Positions 33,542 through 42,560 are shown, counted from the stretch's first letter. The stretch is 53,055 nt of DNA from Lachnospiraceae bacterium (GCA_021199495.1 JAJQHY010000005.1:1-53055), one strand, 5' to 3'. Program-made: numbers and translations. The notes: a model not told the origin generated them from the letters alone.

Positions 33542-34522
33542 TTATTTCAGATAAGTTTGAAAGAAGCCTTCCATCTTATCAAACGGAATGATATCCGTCT
33601 GATCGTACAGATCTGTATGCACCGCGCCGGGGATAATCATCAGTTCTTTATTGTCGCCGGTCAGCTTCGCGAAGGCGTCTTTACTGAAATAACAGGAGTG
33701 GGCCTTCTCACCGTGGATAATGAGGACGGCATTACGGATTTCCTGGCTGTACTGCAAAATCGGCATGTTCAGAAAGGATTCACAGCCCGTCACGTTCCAG
33801 CCGCCATTGGAGTTCAAGCTGCGGGGATGATAGCCGCGCTCTGTTTTATAATAATCATAGTAATCTTTTACAAAGAACGGGGCGTCCTCCGGCAGCGGAT
33901 CGACTACGCCGCCGCCCAGGGCATAGGTGCCGTTCTGATAATCTGTAATTCTCTGAGCACAGAGAGCCTTGCGTTTTTCGTAGCGGGCTTCCTCACTGTC
34001 TTCGCTGTCAAAGTAACCGTTGGCATTCACACGGGTCATGTCGTACATGGTGGAGGCGACGGTTGCCTTGACGCGGGTATCTAGGGCCGCCGTGTTTAAC
34101 GCCATGCCGCCCCAGCCGCAGATGCCGATGATGCCAATTCGCTCCGGGTCTACATTATCCTGCACGGACAGATAATCCACCGCCGCCATGAAATCCTCGG
34201 TATTGATGTCAGGGGAAGCCATATAGCGAGGCTGGCCGCCGCTTTCACCGGTATAAGACGGGTCGAAGGCGATGGTCAGAAATCCACGCTCCGCCATGGT
34301 CTGGGCGTACAGGCCGGCGGCCTGTTCCTTGACCGCGCCGAAGGGGCCGCAGACTGCAATGGCCGGGAGCTTTCCGGCTGCGTTTTTCGGCACGTACCGG
34401 TCGGCTGCCAGGGTGATGCCGTAGCGGTTGTGGAAAGTCACCTTACTGTGATCTACCTTGTCACTTTTGGGGAAGGTTTTGTCCCATTCTGTTGTCAGAT
34501 TCAATTTTTCTTCCATAAACAT
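33542..34522 (-). CDS. Alpha/beta hydrolase with Cys nucleophile (YcjY/dienelactone hydrolase-like)
   Basis: 326 residues. The nucleophile elbow is GICGWGG, so the nucleophile is Cys instead of Ser, as in dienelactone hydrolases and YcjY-like proteins. Candidate acid and His are in IIHGEKAHSCYFS and IIPGAVHTDLYDQ. PAIAVCGPFGAVKEQAAGLY forms the oxyanion region and AFDPSYTGESGGQPR the typical strand. An upstream in-frame ATG at 34555 exists, but AGCGAGGT lies seven bases before ATG 34522. It reads in the same direction as the flavodoxin/aldo-keto reductase unit and could be co-regulated with it. Substrate unknown. Confidence 0.8.
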   Translation of the reverse strand: MFMEEKLNLTTEWDKTFPKSDKVDHSKVTFHNRYGITLAADRYVPKNAAGKLPAIAVCGPFGAVKEQAAGLYAQTMAERGFLTIAFDPSYTGESGGQPRYMASPDINTEDFMAAVDYLSVQDNVDPERIGIIGICGWGGMALNTAALDTRVKATVASTMYDMTRVNANGYFDSEDSEEARYEKRKALCAQRITDYQNGTYALGGGVVDPLPEDAPFFVKDYYDYYKTERGYHPRSLNSNGGWNVTGCESFLNMPILQYSQEIRNAVLIIHGEKAHSCYFSKDAFAKLTGDNKELMIIPGAVHTDLYDQTDIIPFDKMEGFFQTYLK

Positions 34523-34638
34523 AAATGATACCTCGCTTTCTGGGTTAAAAGTCATTTTAAATTTGTCAGCCTGTGGCTGCTGTGTTGCTTTATCTTTTTT
34601 ATTGTTTTATCGACGCAGATCGTTTGCTGTGACGGATT

Positions 34639-36246
34639 TCAATACCAGTCGTGCTTTTCACCCTTGTCCAGGGCATTGATCAGCTCCATCTCTTCGCCTG
34701 ACAGCTCAAAATCATACAGGTCCAGATTTTCCCGGATATGCTCCGGATCGCTGGAGCCTGGGATCACCACTATGCCCTTCTGCAGGTTCCAGCGCAGGAT
34801 CACCTGAGCGGCGGAAACCTCGTGCGTCTGGGCGATAGCGGTGATGGTTTCGTTTCCTAAAAGATCTTCCGTATATCCCCGTCCGCCGAGCGGGTACCAG
34901 CCCTGTACGACAATTCCCAGGTCCTGAATGTAGGGGATCACGTCATTTTCCTGATAGTAGGGGTGGATTTCGTTCTGCACCAGCGCCGGTGTGATATTGA
35001 TCTGGGGCAGAAATTCCTCCAGCTCCTCCACATACCAGTTGGACAGACCGATGGAACGAACTTTGCCGTCCGCGACGGCCTGCTCCAGCGCCAGGTATGC
35101 TTCTACATCGTTACTTCCCGGATGGTGCAGGAGCATCATGTCAATATAGTCAAGTCCCATTCGCTTAAGCGCCTCATCGATCGCCTCTGCGGCACGGTGA
35201 AACTGGGTGGGATAGAGCTTGGTGATGACGAAAATTTCTTCCCGCGGCACATCAGAGTCTGAAACAGCCTGCCCGACAGCCGCTTCATTGCTGTACATAT
35301 AGGCGGTGTCAATCAGCCTGCCTCCGCTTTCTAAAAGCGCGGCGATGGAAACAGCGCATTCCTGAGCGCTCAGGCTGTAGGTACCAAGCCCCATGATGGG
35401 CATTTCATAACCGCTGTTTAAAAGGACTTTCTTTGTTTCAAAATCAAATTCACGCACGGCAGGAACCTCACTTTCCGGCAAATTCAGGCTTTCGATCCAT
35501 TCAGCCACATCATGTTCAGTTGCACTTCCGGAGAAACGATGTCCATCCATCCAGGTAACAGTATCGGAAATCAGACTGTGCAGATTTTCCACGCTGGAGC
35601 CGATGCCACTGCTGTGAGAGGTGCAGAACGGGATGATCGTTACGTTGGAAAAATCGTAGCTTTCCAGGAAGGTGCTGATAATCCTGGGAGACTGTCCGTG
35701 CCAGATGGGGTAGCCGAGGATAATGTAGTCATATTGTTCCATGCCTTCCACACTGTCTGAAATCGCGGGCCGGGCGTTAAGATCTGCCTGCTCCTGGTCG
35801 GCTCGTCCGCCGGTATAATACGCCAGATCCTCCTCCGTATAAGGGTCATCCGGAATGATTTCATAGATGTCCGCTCCGGTCGCGTCCGCAATCCACCCGG
35901 CAATCTGCTGTGTTGTTCCGGTACATGAAAAATATGCGATGAGGAGATTGCTGCCGGACAGGGCGTCGCTGGCGGACATATCAGCCGATGAGGTACCATC
36001 CGTGGATGAGTCGGAAGTGCCACTTTCATCTGCCAGAGAGTTGCCGTTGGAGCTGTTGTCTGTTCCGGCGTTTTCAAGTGCAGTATCATCCGTATCTGAT
36101 CCTGTTGTGCCGTTGTTATCCGCATCGCCGGAAGAGGCAGAACTCCCTGCATTAGAACCCATACAACCGGTAAGCAGTCCAACTGCCGCGCAAATTCCGC
36201 CGGCCGCTGCCAGCTTCGTGAATTGCCGTCTGCTGTATTGTTTCAT
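34639..36246 (-). CDS. Tat-signal lipoprotein: flavodoxin fused to aldo/keto reductase
   Basis: 535 residues in four parts. Residues 5-11 are the twin-arginine motif SRRQFTK, followed by a hydrophobic stretch and a lipobox LTGC with Cys28, so the protein should be folded with cofactor inside and then exported and lipid-anchored. Residues 30-98 are a Ser/Asp/Gly-rich tether. Residues 99-250 are a flavodoxin domain (NLLIAYFSCTGTTQQIAG for the FMN phosphate, ILGYPIWHGQSPR for the ring). Residues 265-535 are an aldo/keto reductase with Asp313, Tyr318, Lys343 and His374 as catalytic tetrad. An NAD(P)H-type reductase outside the membrane is odd, so electrons may come through the flavodoxin instead. 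It is preceded by a small coupled gene and controlled by a divergent LysR gene. Confidence 0.85.
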   Translation of the reverse strand: MKQYSRRQFTKLAAAGGICAAVGLLTGCMGSNAGSSASSGDADNNGTTGSDTDDTALENAGTDNSSNGNSLADESGTSDSSTDGTSSADMSASDALSGSNLLIAYFSCTGTTQQIAGWIADATGADIYEIIPDDPYTEEDLAYYTGGRADQEQADLNARPAISDSVEGMEQYDYIILGYPIWHGQSPRIISTFLESYDFSNVTIIPFCTSHSSGIGSSVENLHSLISDTVTWMDGHRFSGSATEHDVAEWIESLNLPESEVPAVREFDFETKKVLLNSGYEMPIMGLGTYSLSAQECAVSIAALLESGGRLIDTAYMYSNEAAVGQAVSDSDVPREEIFVITKLYPTQFHRAAEAIDEALKRMGLDYIDMMLLHHPGSNDVEAYLALEQAVADGKVRSIGLSNWYVEELEEFLPQINITPALVQNEIHPYYQENDVIPYIQDLGIVVQGWYPLGGRGYTEDLLGNETITAIAQTHEVSAAQVILRWNLQKGIVVIPGSSDPEHIRENLDLYDFELSGEEMELINALDKGEKHDWY

Positions 36247-36482
36247 GGCACACCTCCTTTTTTATTCAGCCTGCAGACCAAATAGTCCAGACAGTCCAGC
36301 CGTTTCTGATCTGTGTGAATCTGTTCCAGTAAGGTCCTTCTGCTGTTTTGTAATGTGAGCAGCAGTTCCCGGTTGCGGCCCTCTTTTTTCAAGAGGACAC
36401 AGTGGGAGATCGTTTCCTCGCCCAAACCGATGTCGATGAGATTCTGGTAAAAGCGCTGGGCTTCATTGTTTGCGTCCGGCAT
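36243..36482 (-). CDS. Small helical protein coupled to the Tat flavodoxin/AKR gene
   Basis: 79 residues, all helical and charged (EAQRFYQNLIDIGLGEET, LLLTLQNSRRTLLEQI, LDCLDYLVCRLNKK). Not recognised. ATG 36482 follows CAGGAGGGG; an upstream in-frame codon would overlap that site. Its stop overlaps the start of the next gene (ATGA), so the two are made together. It could be a dedicated chaperone that holds the Tat substrate until its FMN is loaded, in the manner of small Tat proofreading proteins, but there is no sequence proof for that. Confidence 0.65.
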   Translation of the reverse strand: MPDANNEAQRFYQNLIDIGLGEETISHCVLLKKEGRNRELLLTLQNSRRTLLEQIHTDQKRLDCLDYLVCRLNKKGGVP

Positions 36483-36585
36483 GATGATCCCCTCCTGCAC
36501 AAATTCCTGTTATCCTGTCTGTTGCTTATATTTTATATTGCAGGGATTGAAATGGCAAATATTTAATTTCTATTTCTGGTTATTC

Positions 36586-36614
36586 TTGATGAGAATATCT
36601 GGAAGTAGTATAAT
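36586..36614 (+). promoter_or_regulatory. Promoter of the lysR gene in the divergent region
   Basis: TTGATG (36586-36591), a 17-base spacer and TATAAT (36609-36614). The neighbouring ATTCTTGATGAGAAT is a partial dyad around the -35 and a reasonable LysR-type binding site between the two divergent units. Confidence 0.6.
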
Positions 36615-36749
36615 ATAAAAAATGACCTTGAGACAGTTAGAGTGCGTAAACGGGTAAAGAGGGCTTTGCTATGAGTGGAAAAGATAGGAAGCTGGAAACG
36701 GAGCAGATACAGAGAGATTAAGTTTGAAACGGAGAGGGGACGGATATTC

Positions 36750-37625
36750 ATGGAACTGAGAGTCTTACGATATTTTATTGAAGTAGCAAGAGAGGGCAGC
36801 ATCACCGGTGCGGCGCGGATACTGCATATTTCCCAGCCGACGCTGTCAAAGCAGCTGAAGGAGCTGGAGGCGGAGCTTGGCTGCAAGCTGTTTATTCGTG
36901 GCAATTATAATGTGCGCCTGACCGAGGAGGGCATCCTGCTGCGCAAGCGCGCGGAGGACATTCTGGACATGACGGACAGAACCATAGAGGAATTTCAGTC
37001 CTTAAATGATGTGACCGGCGGGGAGGTGCGGATTGGCTGTGCGGAGTCTGAGCTGATTCATCATCTGGCGGGCGCCATCAAGGACTTTCGCCTGCAATAT
37101 CCGGGGCTGCGCTTTCACATCACCAGCGGCGATACCCGTGTGGTGGTAAACGATCTGGAGCAGGGGCTTTCGGATTTTGCAGTGATTGTGGAGCCGCCGG
37201 ATCTGACGAGGTACAATTATCTCTCCCTGCCGGGCGGCGACACCTGGGGACTTCTGATGCGGACGGATAATCCGCTGGCGCAGAAGACAGAAATATGCCC
37301 GCAGGATCTTAAGGGCGTTCCCCTCATCAGTTCGCCCCAGTCTCTGCGGGTCGGCCTTCCCAGATGGTGCGGGGAGGCGGTCGACCAGCTGAATATGGTG
37401 GGAACCGTCAATCTGTTTTATAATGGGTCGGTTTTTGTAAAAGAAGGGTTGGGGTGCCTGCTGGTCTTTGACCGGCTGGCAGATGTCAGTGAGGAGAGCG
37501 GCCTGTGCTTCAGGCCGCTGACGCCGAAGCTGGAGACGAAAATGTATATCATATGGAAGAAATACCAGGTCTTTTCGCCGATTGCGGAGAGACTGGTGGA
37601 GTTTTTAAAGGAGCGTTTTTCATAA
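36750..37625 (+). CDS. LysR-family regulator
   Basis: 291 residues. The N-terminal winged helix is LRVLRYFIEVAREGSITGAA, HISQPTLSKQLKELEAELGC and LFIRGNYNVRLTEEG. The effector-binding domain follows (GEVRIGCAESELIHHLAGAI onward). GGAGAGGGGA supports ATG 36750 over upstream codons. The gene is divergent from the helical protein and the Tat flavodoxin/AKR gene, the classic arrangement for a LysR regulator and its target, so it probably activates that unit in response to the substrate or a redox signal. Confidence 0.88.
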   Translation: MELRVLRYFIEVAREGSITGAARILHISQPTLSKQLKELEAELGCKLFIRGNYNVRLTEEGILLRKRAEDILDMTDRTIEEFQSLNDVTGGEVRIGCAESELIHHLAGAIKDFRLQYPGLRFHITSGDTRVVVNDLEQGLSDFAVIVEPPDLTRYNYLSLPGGDTWGLLMRTDNPLAQKTEICPQDLKGVPLISSPQSLRVGLPRWCGEAVDQLNMVGTVNLFYNGSVFVKEGLGCLLVFDRLADVSEESGLCFRPLTPKLETKMYIIWKKYQVFSPIAERLVEFLKERFS

Positions 37626-37847
37626 AAGTTCCCTGGCCAGCGCGCCGAATTTGCCGAACGCATCCGCGCTAAACAGCACCTGATCGCAGGCGTCAAAGGT
37701 CATCACCACTTCCGGCCAGTAAACCATGGCTGCATCCACAAAGCTGAGCCTGTGTTTTCCCAAAGGCAGTTCATCCCCGCCCTTCACGATTATACGCCGT
37801 GTACAGTAATCCCCGCCGAAAAACTGACGGACCATATTGAAGGCCAA
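37620..37847 (-). pseudogene. FprA-type A-flavoprotein fragment
   Basis: The 75 codons read IIVKGGDELPLGKHRLSFVD, AAMVYWPEVVMTFDACDQVL and FSADAFGKFGAL, the core of the metallo-beta-lactamase-like diiron domain of FprA/flavodiiron proteins, which reduce oxygen or NO in anaerobes. The first 100 or so residues and the flavodoxin domain (about 250 residues) are missing. Its stop overlaps the end of the lysR gene. It is a dead fragment. Confidence 0.75.
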
Positions 37848-37883
37848 TTCTTAAAAAAAGAGGAAAACCCGTGCTTTCCCGTC

Positions 37884-37912
37884 TTGAAATATGACAGCTG
37901 ATTCGGTATAAT
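37884..37912 (+). promoter_or_regulatory. Strong promoter upstream of the tetR-purL unit
   Basis: TTGAAA (37884-37889), a 17-base spacer and consensus TATAAT (37907-37912). It would start a transcript near 37919, about 165 bases before the tetR-type start. A weak minus-strand terminator (GGAAA-N8-TTTCC with a T run) lies just upstream at 37854-37879. Confidence 0.7.
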
Positions 37913-37918
37913 GTCCAG

Positions 37919-38084
37919 TAAGCAATGAGACGCGTGTCAGTTTTCGGGTGCCTTGGGGTAGGGCGCATGAAATAAAAGTCTAATATCCAAGCTCTTAGCC
38001 ATGTAAACATGGCACGAGCCTGGCTATTGACAACACTTTTAAAGCAAAAGAAAAGGTATCATGTATACGGGTGGAGGAACGCCG
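37919..38084 (+). promoter_or_regulatory. Structured leader of the tetR-purL transcript, unassigned
   Basis: The leader has no convincing ORF. It contains a small hairpin (GTGCC-N9-GGCGC near 37952-37970) and a longer one: GCTC-TTA-GCCATGT-AA-ACATGGC-AC-GAGC near 37990-38018. I compared it by eye with the ZTP, purine, TPP, THF and PRPP/ykkC riboswitch consensus motifs and found no match. It could be a cis-regulatory RNA for purL or a small RNA. Spacing and strength of the promoter suggest that it is transcribed. Confidence 0.4.
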
Positions 38085-38684
38085 ATGGGAGAAAAATCAC
38101 AGCAGAAAAAAAAGTACATTGTAGAGAAGGCCAGACAGGTCTTCATTGAGAAGGGCTACAGAAGTGTCACGATGAAGGATATCATCGACGCCTGTGAGAT
38201 CAGCCGCGGAGGCCTGTACCTGTATTTTTCCAGTACACAGGAGATTTTCCTGGAGGTCTTAAAGCAGGACGCTGACGCAGGCGATGATGTTTTCAGCAGG
38301 AAGCTGGATGAGAATTCCACGCCGCTTGACATCCTGCAGGTTTTTCTGGACGCGCAGAAGGCGGAGCTGATGGGCATGGAACAGACCCTGACCATGGCTA
38401 CCTATGAGTACGCATTCGCCTACCAGCTAAAGGGCAAGGATAATTTCGTCAGAGAGCAGTTCCGCGCGGCGGTGAAGGCGCTGGAGCAGCTGCTGACACA
38501 GTGCGCGAAACAGGGTGAGATTTACTGCGACAATCCGGCGGGCGCGGCGCGCCAGATCATGTATACGATTGAGGGTCTGAAGGTCAGCATGCTGACCATG
38601 AAGCCGTCAGCGGCGCAGATTGAGGAGCAGTTTACTTTGATCTGGGCGAACCTTGGTCTTGTGCTGGAGGAAGAAACGGCATAA
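38085..38684 (+). CDS. TetR-family regulator upstream of purL
   Basis: 199 residues. The helix-turn-helix region is KKKYIVEKARQVFIEKGYRS, VTMKDIIDACEISRGGLYLY, FSSTQEIF. The C-terminal part is the helical ligand domain. GGTGGAGGA supports ATG 38085 over an in-frame ATG at 38061. purL starts 27 bases after its stop on the same strand, and I see no promoter in that gap, so the two are probably on one transcript. A TetR protein co-transcribed with a purine gene is unusual; it may act elsewhere in the genome. Confidence 0.85.
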   Translation: MGEKSQQKKKYIVEKARQVFIEKGYRSVTMKDIIDACEISRGGLYLYFSSTQEIFLEVLKQDADAGDDVFSRKLDENSTPLDILQVFLDAQKAELMGMEQTLTMATYEYAFAYQLKGKDNFVREQFRAAVKALEQLLTQCAKQGEIYCDNPAGAARQIMYTIEGLKVSMLTMKPSAAQIEEQFTLIWANLGLVLEEETA

Positions 38685-38711
38685 TTATTTTTTACTACGA
38701 AAGGACTTACC

Positions 38712-41700
38712 ATGGGTAATGTAAAACGGATCTACGTGGAGAAAAAGGCCCCCTTTGCGGTGAAGGCGAAGGAACTGCAGGCCGATTTTACCGACTATCT
38801 GGGCATTTCGACCATCACCGGTGTCAGAGTGCTGATCCGCTATGATGCGGAGAATCTGACGGAGGAGACTTTTGAAAAAGCGTGCCGCACGGTCTTCGCG
38901 GAGCCGCCGGTGGATGACTGCTATGAGGAGGATTTCCCGCGTGAGGAAAGCGACCGCGTTTTCAGCGTGGAATATCTGCCGGGACAGTTTGACCAGCGGG
39001 CTGATTCAGCCGCGCAGTGTATCCGCTTTTTAAATGAAAACGAGGAACCGATCATCAAAACTGCCGTCACCTATGTCATTTCCGGCGGTATCTCAGAGGA
39101 AGAACTGGCTAAGATCAGACACTACTGCATTAACCCGGTCGATTCCAGAGAAACCGGCACGGAAAAGCCCGACACCCTCGTCACGAAATATGAGGAGCCG
39201 GAGAATGTCAGAATTCTGGATGGCTTTGCTGCCATGGATGAGGGTGAGCTTCGCGGCCTTTGCGCGTCGTTGAATCTGGCGATGACCTTCCAGGATTTTT
39301 TACATATTCAGCGCTATTTCCGCGATGAGGAGAAGCGTGATCCGTCCATGACGGAGATCCGGGTACTTGACACCTATTGGTCCGACCACTGCCGGCATAC
39401 AACTTTTTCCACCGAACTGAAGGATATCACAATTGAGGACGGTTATTACGCGACCCCGATCCAGACGACCTTCGAGAGCTATCTGGATACCCGGGAGGAG
39501 TTATATAAAGACCGTCCGGACAAATTTATCTGTCTGATGGATCTGGCGACCATCGGCATGAAAAAACTGAAAAAAGACGGCAAACTGGACGACATGGAGG
39601 AGAGCGATGAGATCAATGCCTGCTCCGTGGTAGTTCCTGTGGAGATGGAGTACGACGGGCGTACCGAGACGGAGGAGTGGCTTATTTTCTTTAAAAATGA
39701 GACACATAATCATCCTACCGAGATCGAGCCCTTCGGCGGCGCGGCGACCTGCTTAGGCGGCGCCATCCGCGACCCATTGAGCGGCAGAGGTTACGTCTAT
39801 CAGGCCATGCGTGTGACCGGTGCGGCGGACCCGACGGTTCCCGTATCCGAGACTTTAAAGGGCAAGCTTTCCCAGAGAAAATTAGTCCGCGGCGCGGCCG
39901 GCGGTTATTCTTCTTATGGGAACCAGATTGGACTGGCAACCGGCTATGTGAAGGAAATCTATCATCCGGATTATGTGGCGAAGCGGATGGAAATCGGCGC
40001 GGTCATGGGCGCGGCGAAGCGCGAGAATGTGAAGCGCCTGACTTCCGACCCGGGTGATGTGATTATTTTACTGGGCGGCCGTACCGGGCGAGACGGTATT
40101 GGCGGTGCTACCGGCTCTTCCAAGGCACACACTGTCTCTTCCATTGAAGTCTGCGGCGCGGAGGTGCAGAAGGGCAACGCGCCTACTGAGCGCAAACTAC
40201 AGAGAATGTTCCGCAGACCCGAGGTCAGCAGACTGATTAAAAAGTGCAACGACTTCGGCGCGGGTGGCGTTTCCGTGGCGATTGGCGAGCTGGCCGACGG
40301 CTTACAGGTAGATCTCGACAAGGTGCCGAAAAAGTATGCCGGTCTGGATGGTACGGAGCTTGCCATTTCCGAATCCCAGGAGCGTATGGCTGTTGTGGTG
40401 GACCCTGCGGATGTCGCGGAGTTTATGAAATACGCGGATGAGGAAAATCTCGAGGCCGTGGAGGTAGCAGTGGTTACAAAAGAGCCGAGGCTGGTTTTAA
40501 GCTGGCGCGGCGAGAAGATTGTCGATCTCTCCAGAGCGTTCCTCGACACCAATGGCGCGCATCAGGAGACGGCCGTGACGGCTGAACTGCCGGACGAGAA
40601 GGCGAATGTTCTGCATCAGTACGCTGTCCCGAAAGTGGAGAAAGATTTAGAGAATGGAGATGTGAAGGCTGCCTGGCTTGACACGCTCTCTGATCTGAAT
40701 GTCTGTTCGCAGAAGGGTCTGGTGGAGATGTTTGACGCCTCCATCGGTGCGGGCAGTGTGTATATGCCCTATGGCGGTGTCAGTCAGCTGACTGAGACGC
40801 AGGCCATGGTTGCGAAGCTTCCTGTGCTGGAGGGCAAAACCGATCTGGTCACCATGATGAGCTATGGCTTTGACCCGTATGTATCCAGCTGGAGCCCCTA
40901 TCACGGCGCGGTGTATGCCGTGCTGGAGTCCTTGAGCAGGATTGTGGCGAACGGCGGTGATTACCGCACGGTGCGCTTTACCTTCCAGGAATATTTCCGC
41001 AGGATGAACGAGCAGCCTGCGCGCTGGAGTCAGCCTTTCCTGGCGCTGCTTGGCGCGTTTGATGCGCAGCTGGGCTTTGGTCTGCCCTCCATCGGAGGCA
41101 AGGATTCCATGTCCGGTTCGTTCGGCGATATCGACGTGCCGCCCACGCTGGTTTCCTTTGCGGTGGATACCGCGAAGGCGGGCAATATCATTTCGCCTGA
41201 ACTGAAAAAGGCCGGCAATGTGCTGGTACGCTTCCGCATTGAGAAAGACGAGTATGACCTGCCGGTATATTCTGACGCCATGCGTACCTATGATGTGATC
41301 TTAAACGCGATGGAGGACGGTGATATAGCATCTGCTTATGCGCTGGATTCATACGGTCTGGCGGCAGCGCTTTCCAAGATGGCCTTTGGCAATGGTCTGG
41401 GAGTTCAGATTGCGGACGATATTGCTGCAAAGGAACTGTTTGAAAACGCACTTGGCGATCTGGTAGTGGAATGTTCTCAGAATACGGCTGAAGAACTGCT
41501 TGAACAGGATATCGATGCGGAAATTGTGGCGCAGGTGACAGAGAATCCAGTATTTCGGGTGGGAGAAACCTGCATTGCATTTGCGGAGGTACTGACTGCC
41601 TGGAAGAAGCCGCTGGAGAGAGTCTTCCCCACCAAAGCCGTGAAGGGGACTGAAAAAGTGGAATCTCCTCTGTATCGCGCTGACAGTATTTATGTGTGCA

Positions 41701-42512
41701 GCCACAAAATCGGGCAGCCTACCGTGTTTATTCCGGTATTTCCGGGTACCAACTGCGAGTATGACAGCGCGAAGGCCTTTGAGCAGGCCGGCGCGAAAAC
41801 TGTGACAAAGGTCTTTAAAAACCGCTCTGCGGCCGATATCCGTGAGAGTGTGGAGGTTTTTGAGCGTGCGATTGAAAAGGCGCAGATTATCATGTTCCCG
41901 GGCGGCTTTTCCGCGGGGGATGAGCCGGACGGCAGCGCCAAGTTCTTTGCCACCGCCTTCCAGAACGAGAAGATCAGAGAGGCAGTCATGAAGCTCCTGA
42001 ATGAGAGGGATGGCTTGGCGCTCGGCATCTGCAATGGCTTCCAGGCACTGATCAAGCTGGGACTGGTGCCGGGAGGCGGGATCGTGGGGCAGGATCATAA
42101 CGCGCCCACGCTGACCTATAACACGATCAATCGTCATATCTCCAAAATGGTATACACCAGGGTTGTCTCCGACAAGTCTCCGTGGCTTGCAGGCGCGAAG
42201 CTGGGCGGTGTCTACTGCAATCCGGCGTCCCATGGCGAGGGCCGTTTTGTGGCGAACAAAGACTGGATTGAGAAGTTATTTGCGAACGGTCAGGTGGCGA
42301 CTCAGTACTGTGATCCGCAGGGAAATGTATCCATGGATGAGGAGTGGAATATCAACGGCTCTTACGCGTCCATTGAGGGAATCACTTCTCCTGATGGTCG
42401 TGTTTTCGGCAAGATGGCGCATGCGGAGAGAAAGGGTGATCACGTCGCGATTAACATTTACGGGGAGCAGGATCTGAAGCTGTTTGAATCCGGTGTTGCG
42501 TATTTTGAATAA
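38712..42512 (+). CDS. purL: Phosphoribosylformylglycinamidine synthase, single-chain clostridial type
   Basis: 1266-residue enzyme that turns FGAR, ATP and glutamine into FGAM, the fourth step of purine synthesis. The N-terminal region (about 1-200) corresponds to the PurS-like and linker parts. The FGAM synthetase core has DTYWSDHCRHTTFSTEL and KNETHNHPTEIEPFGGAAT for ATP and substrate binding. The C-terminal glutaminase (about 1000-1266) has the Cys nucleophile in LGICNGFQALIKLGLVPGG and a His/Glu pair in NPASHGEGRF. All three activities are therefore fused, unlike the separate PurS/PurQ/PurL of Bacillus. The gene stands alone; other pur genes are not in the window. RBS is CGAAAGGAC. A very strong terminator follows. 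Confidence 0.95.
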   Translation: MGNVKRIYVEKKAPFAVKAKELQADFTDYLGISTITGVRVLIRYDAENLTEETFEKACRTVFAEPPVDDCYEEDFPREESDRVFSVEYLPGQFDQRADSAAQCIRFLNENEEPIIKTAVTYVISGGISEEELAKIRHYCINPVDSRETGTEKPDTLVTKYEEPENVRILDGFAAMDEGELRGLCASLNLAMTFQDFLHIQRYFRDEEKRDPSMTEIRVLDTYWSDHCRHTTFSTELKDITIEDGYYATPIQTTFESYLDTREELYKDRPDKFICLMDLATIGMKKLKKDGKLDDMEESDEINACSVVVPVEMEYDGRTETEEWLIFFKNETHNHPTEIEPFGGAATCLGGAIRDPLSGRGYVYQAMRVTGAADPTVPVSETLKGKLSQRKLVRGAAGGYSSYGNQIGLATGYVKEIYHPDYVAKRMEIGAVMGAAKRENVKRLTSDPGDVIILLGGRTGRDGIGGATGSSKAHTVSSIEVCGAEVQKGNAPTERKLQRMFRRPEVSRLIKKCNDFGAGGVSVAIGELADGLQVDLDKVPKKYAGLDGTELAISESQERMAVVVDPADVAEFMKYADEENLEAVEVAVVTKEPRLVLSWRGEKIVDLSRAFLDTNGAHQETAVTAELPDEKANVLHQYAVPKVEKDLENGDVKAAWLDTLSDLNVCSQKGLVEMFDASIGAGSVYMPYGGVSQLTETQAMVAKLPVLEGKTDLVTMMSYGFDPYVSSWSPYHGAVYAVLESLSRIVANGGDYRTVRFTFQEYFRRMNEQPARWSQPFLALLGAFDAQLGFGLPSIGGKDSMSGSFGDIDVPPTLVSFAVDTAKAGNIISPELKKAGNVLVRFRIEKDEYDLPVYSDAMRTYDVILNAMEDGDIASAYALDSYGLAAALSKMAFGNGLGVQIADDIAAKELFENALGDLVVECSQNTAEELLEQDIDAEIVAQVTENPVFRVGETCIAFAEVLTAWKKPLERVFPTKAVKGTEKVESPLYRADSIYVCSHKIGQPTVFIPVFPGTNCEYDSAKAFEQAGAKTVTKVFKNRSAADIRESVEVFERAIEKAQIIMFPGGFSAGDEPDGSAKFFATAFQNEKIREAVMKLLNERDGLALGICNGFQALIKLGLVPGGGIVGQDHNAPTLTYNTINRHISKMVYTRVVSDKSPWLAGAKLGGVYCNPASHGEGRFVANKDWIEKLFANGQVATQYCDPQGNVSMDEEWNINGSYASIEGITSPDGRVFGKMAHAERKGDHVAINIYGEQDLKLFESGVAYFE

Positions 42513-42560
42513 AATGTCAGCTATCCAGACATAATATGACAAATTACGAAAAAGATTGAG

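Noticed and set aside
37919-38084. ZTP (pfl) or purine riboswitch before purL
   Set aside because: The conserved core sequences of these classes are absent by eye; only generic hairpins are visible, so it is left as unassigned.
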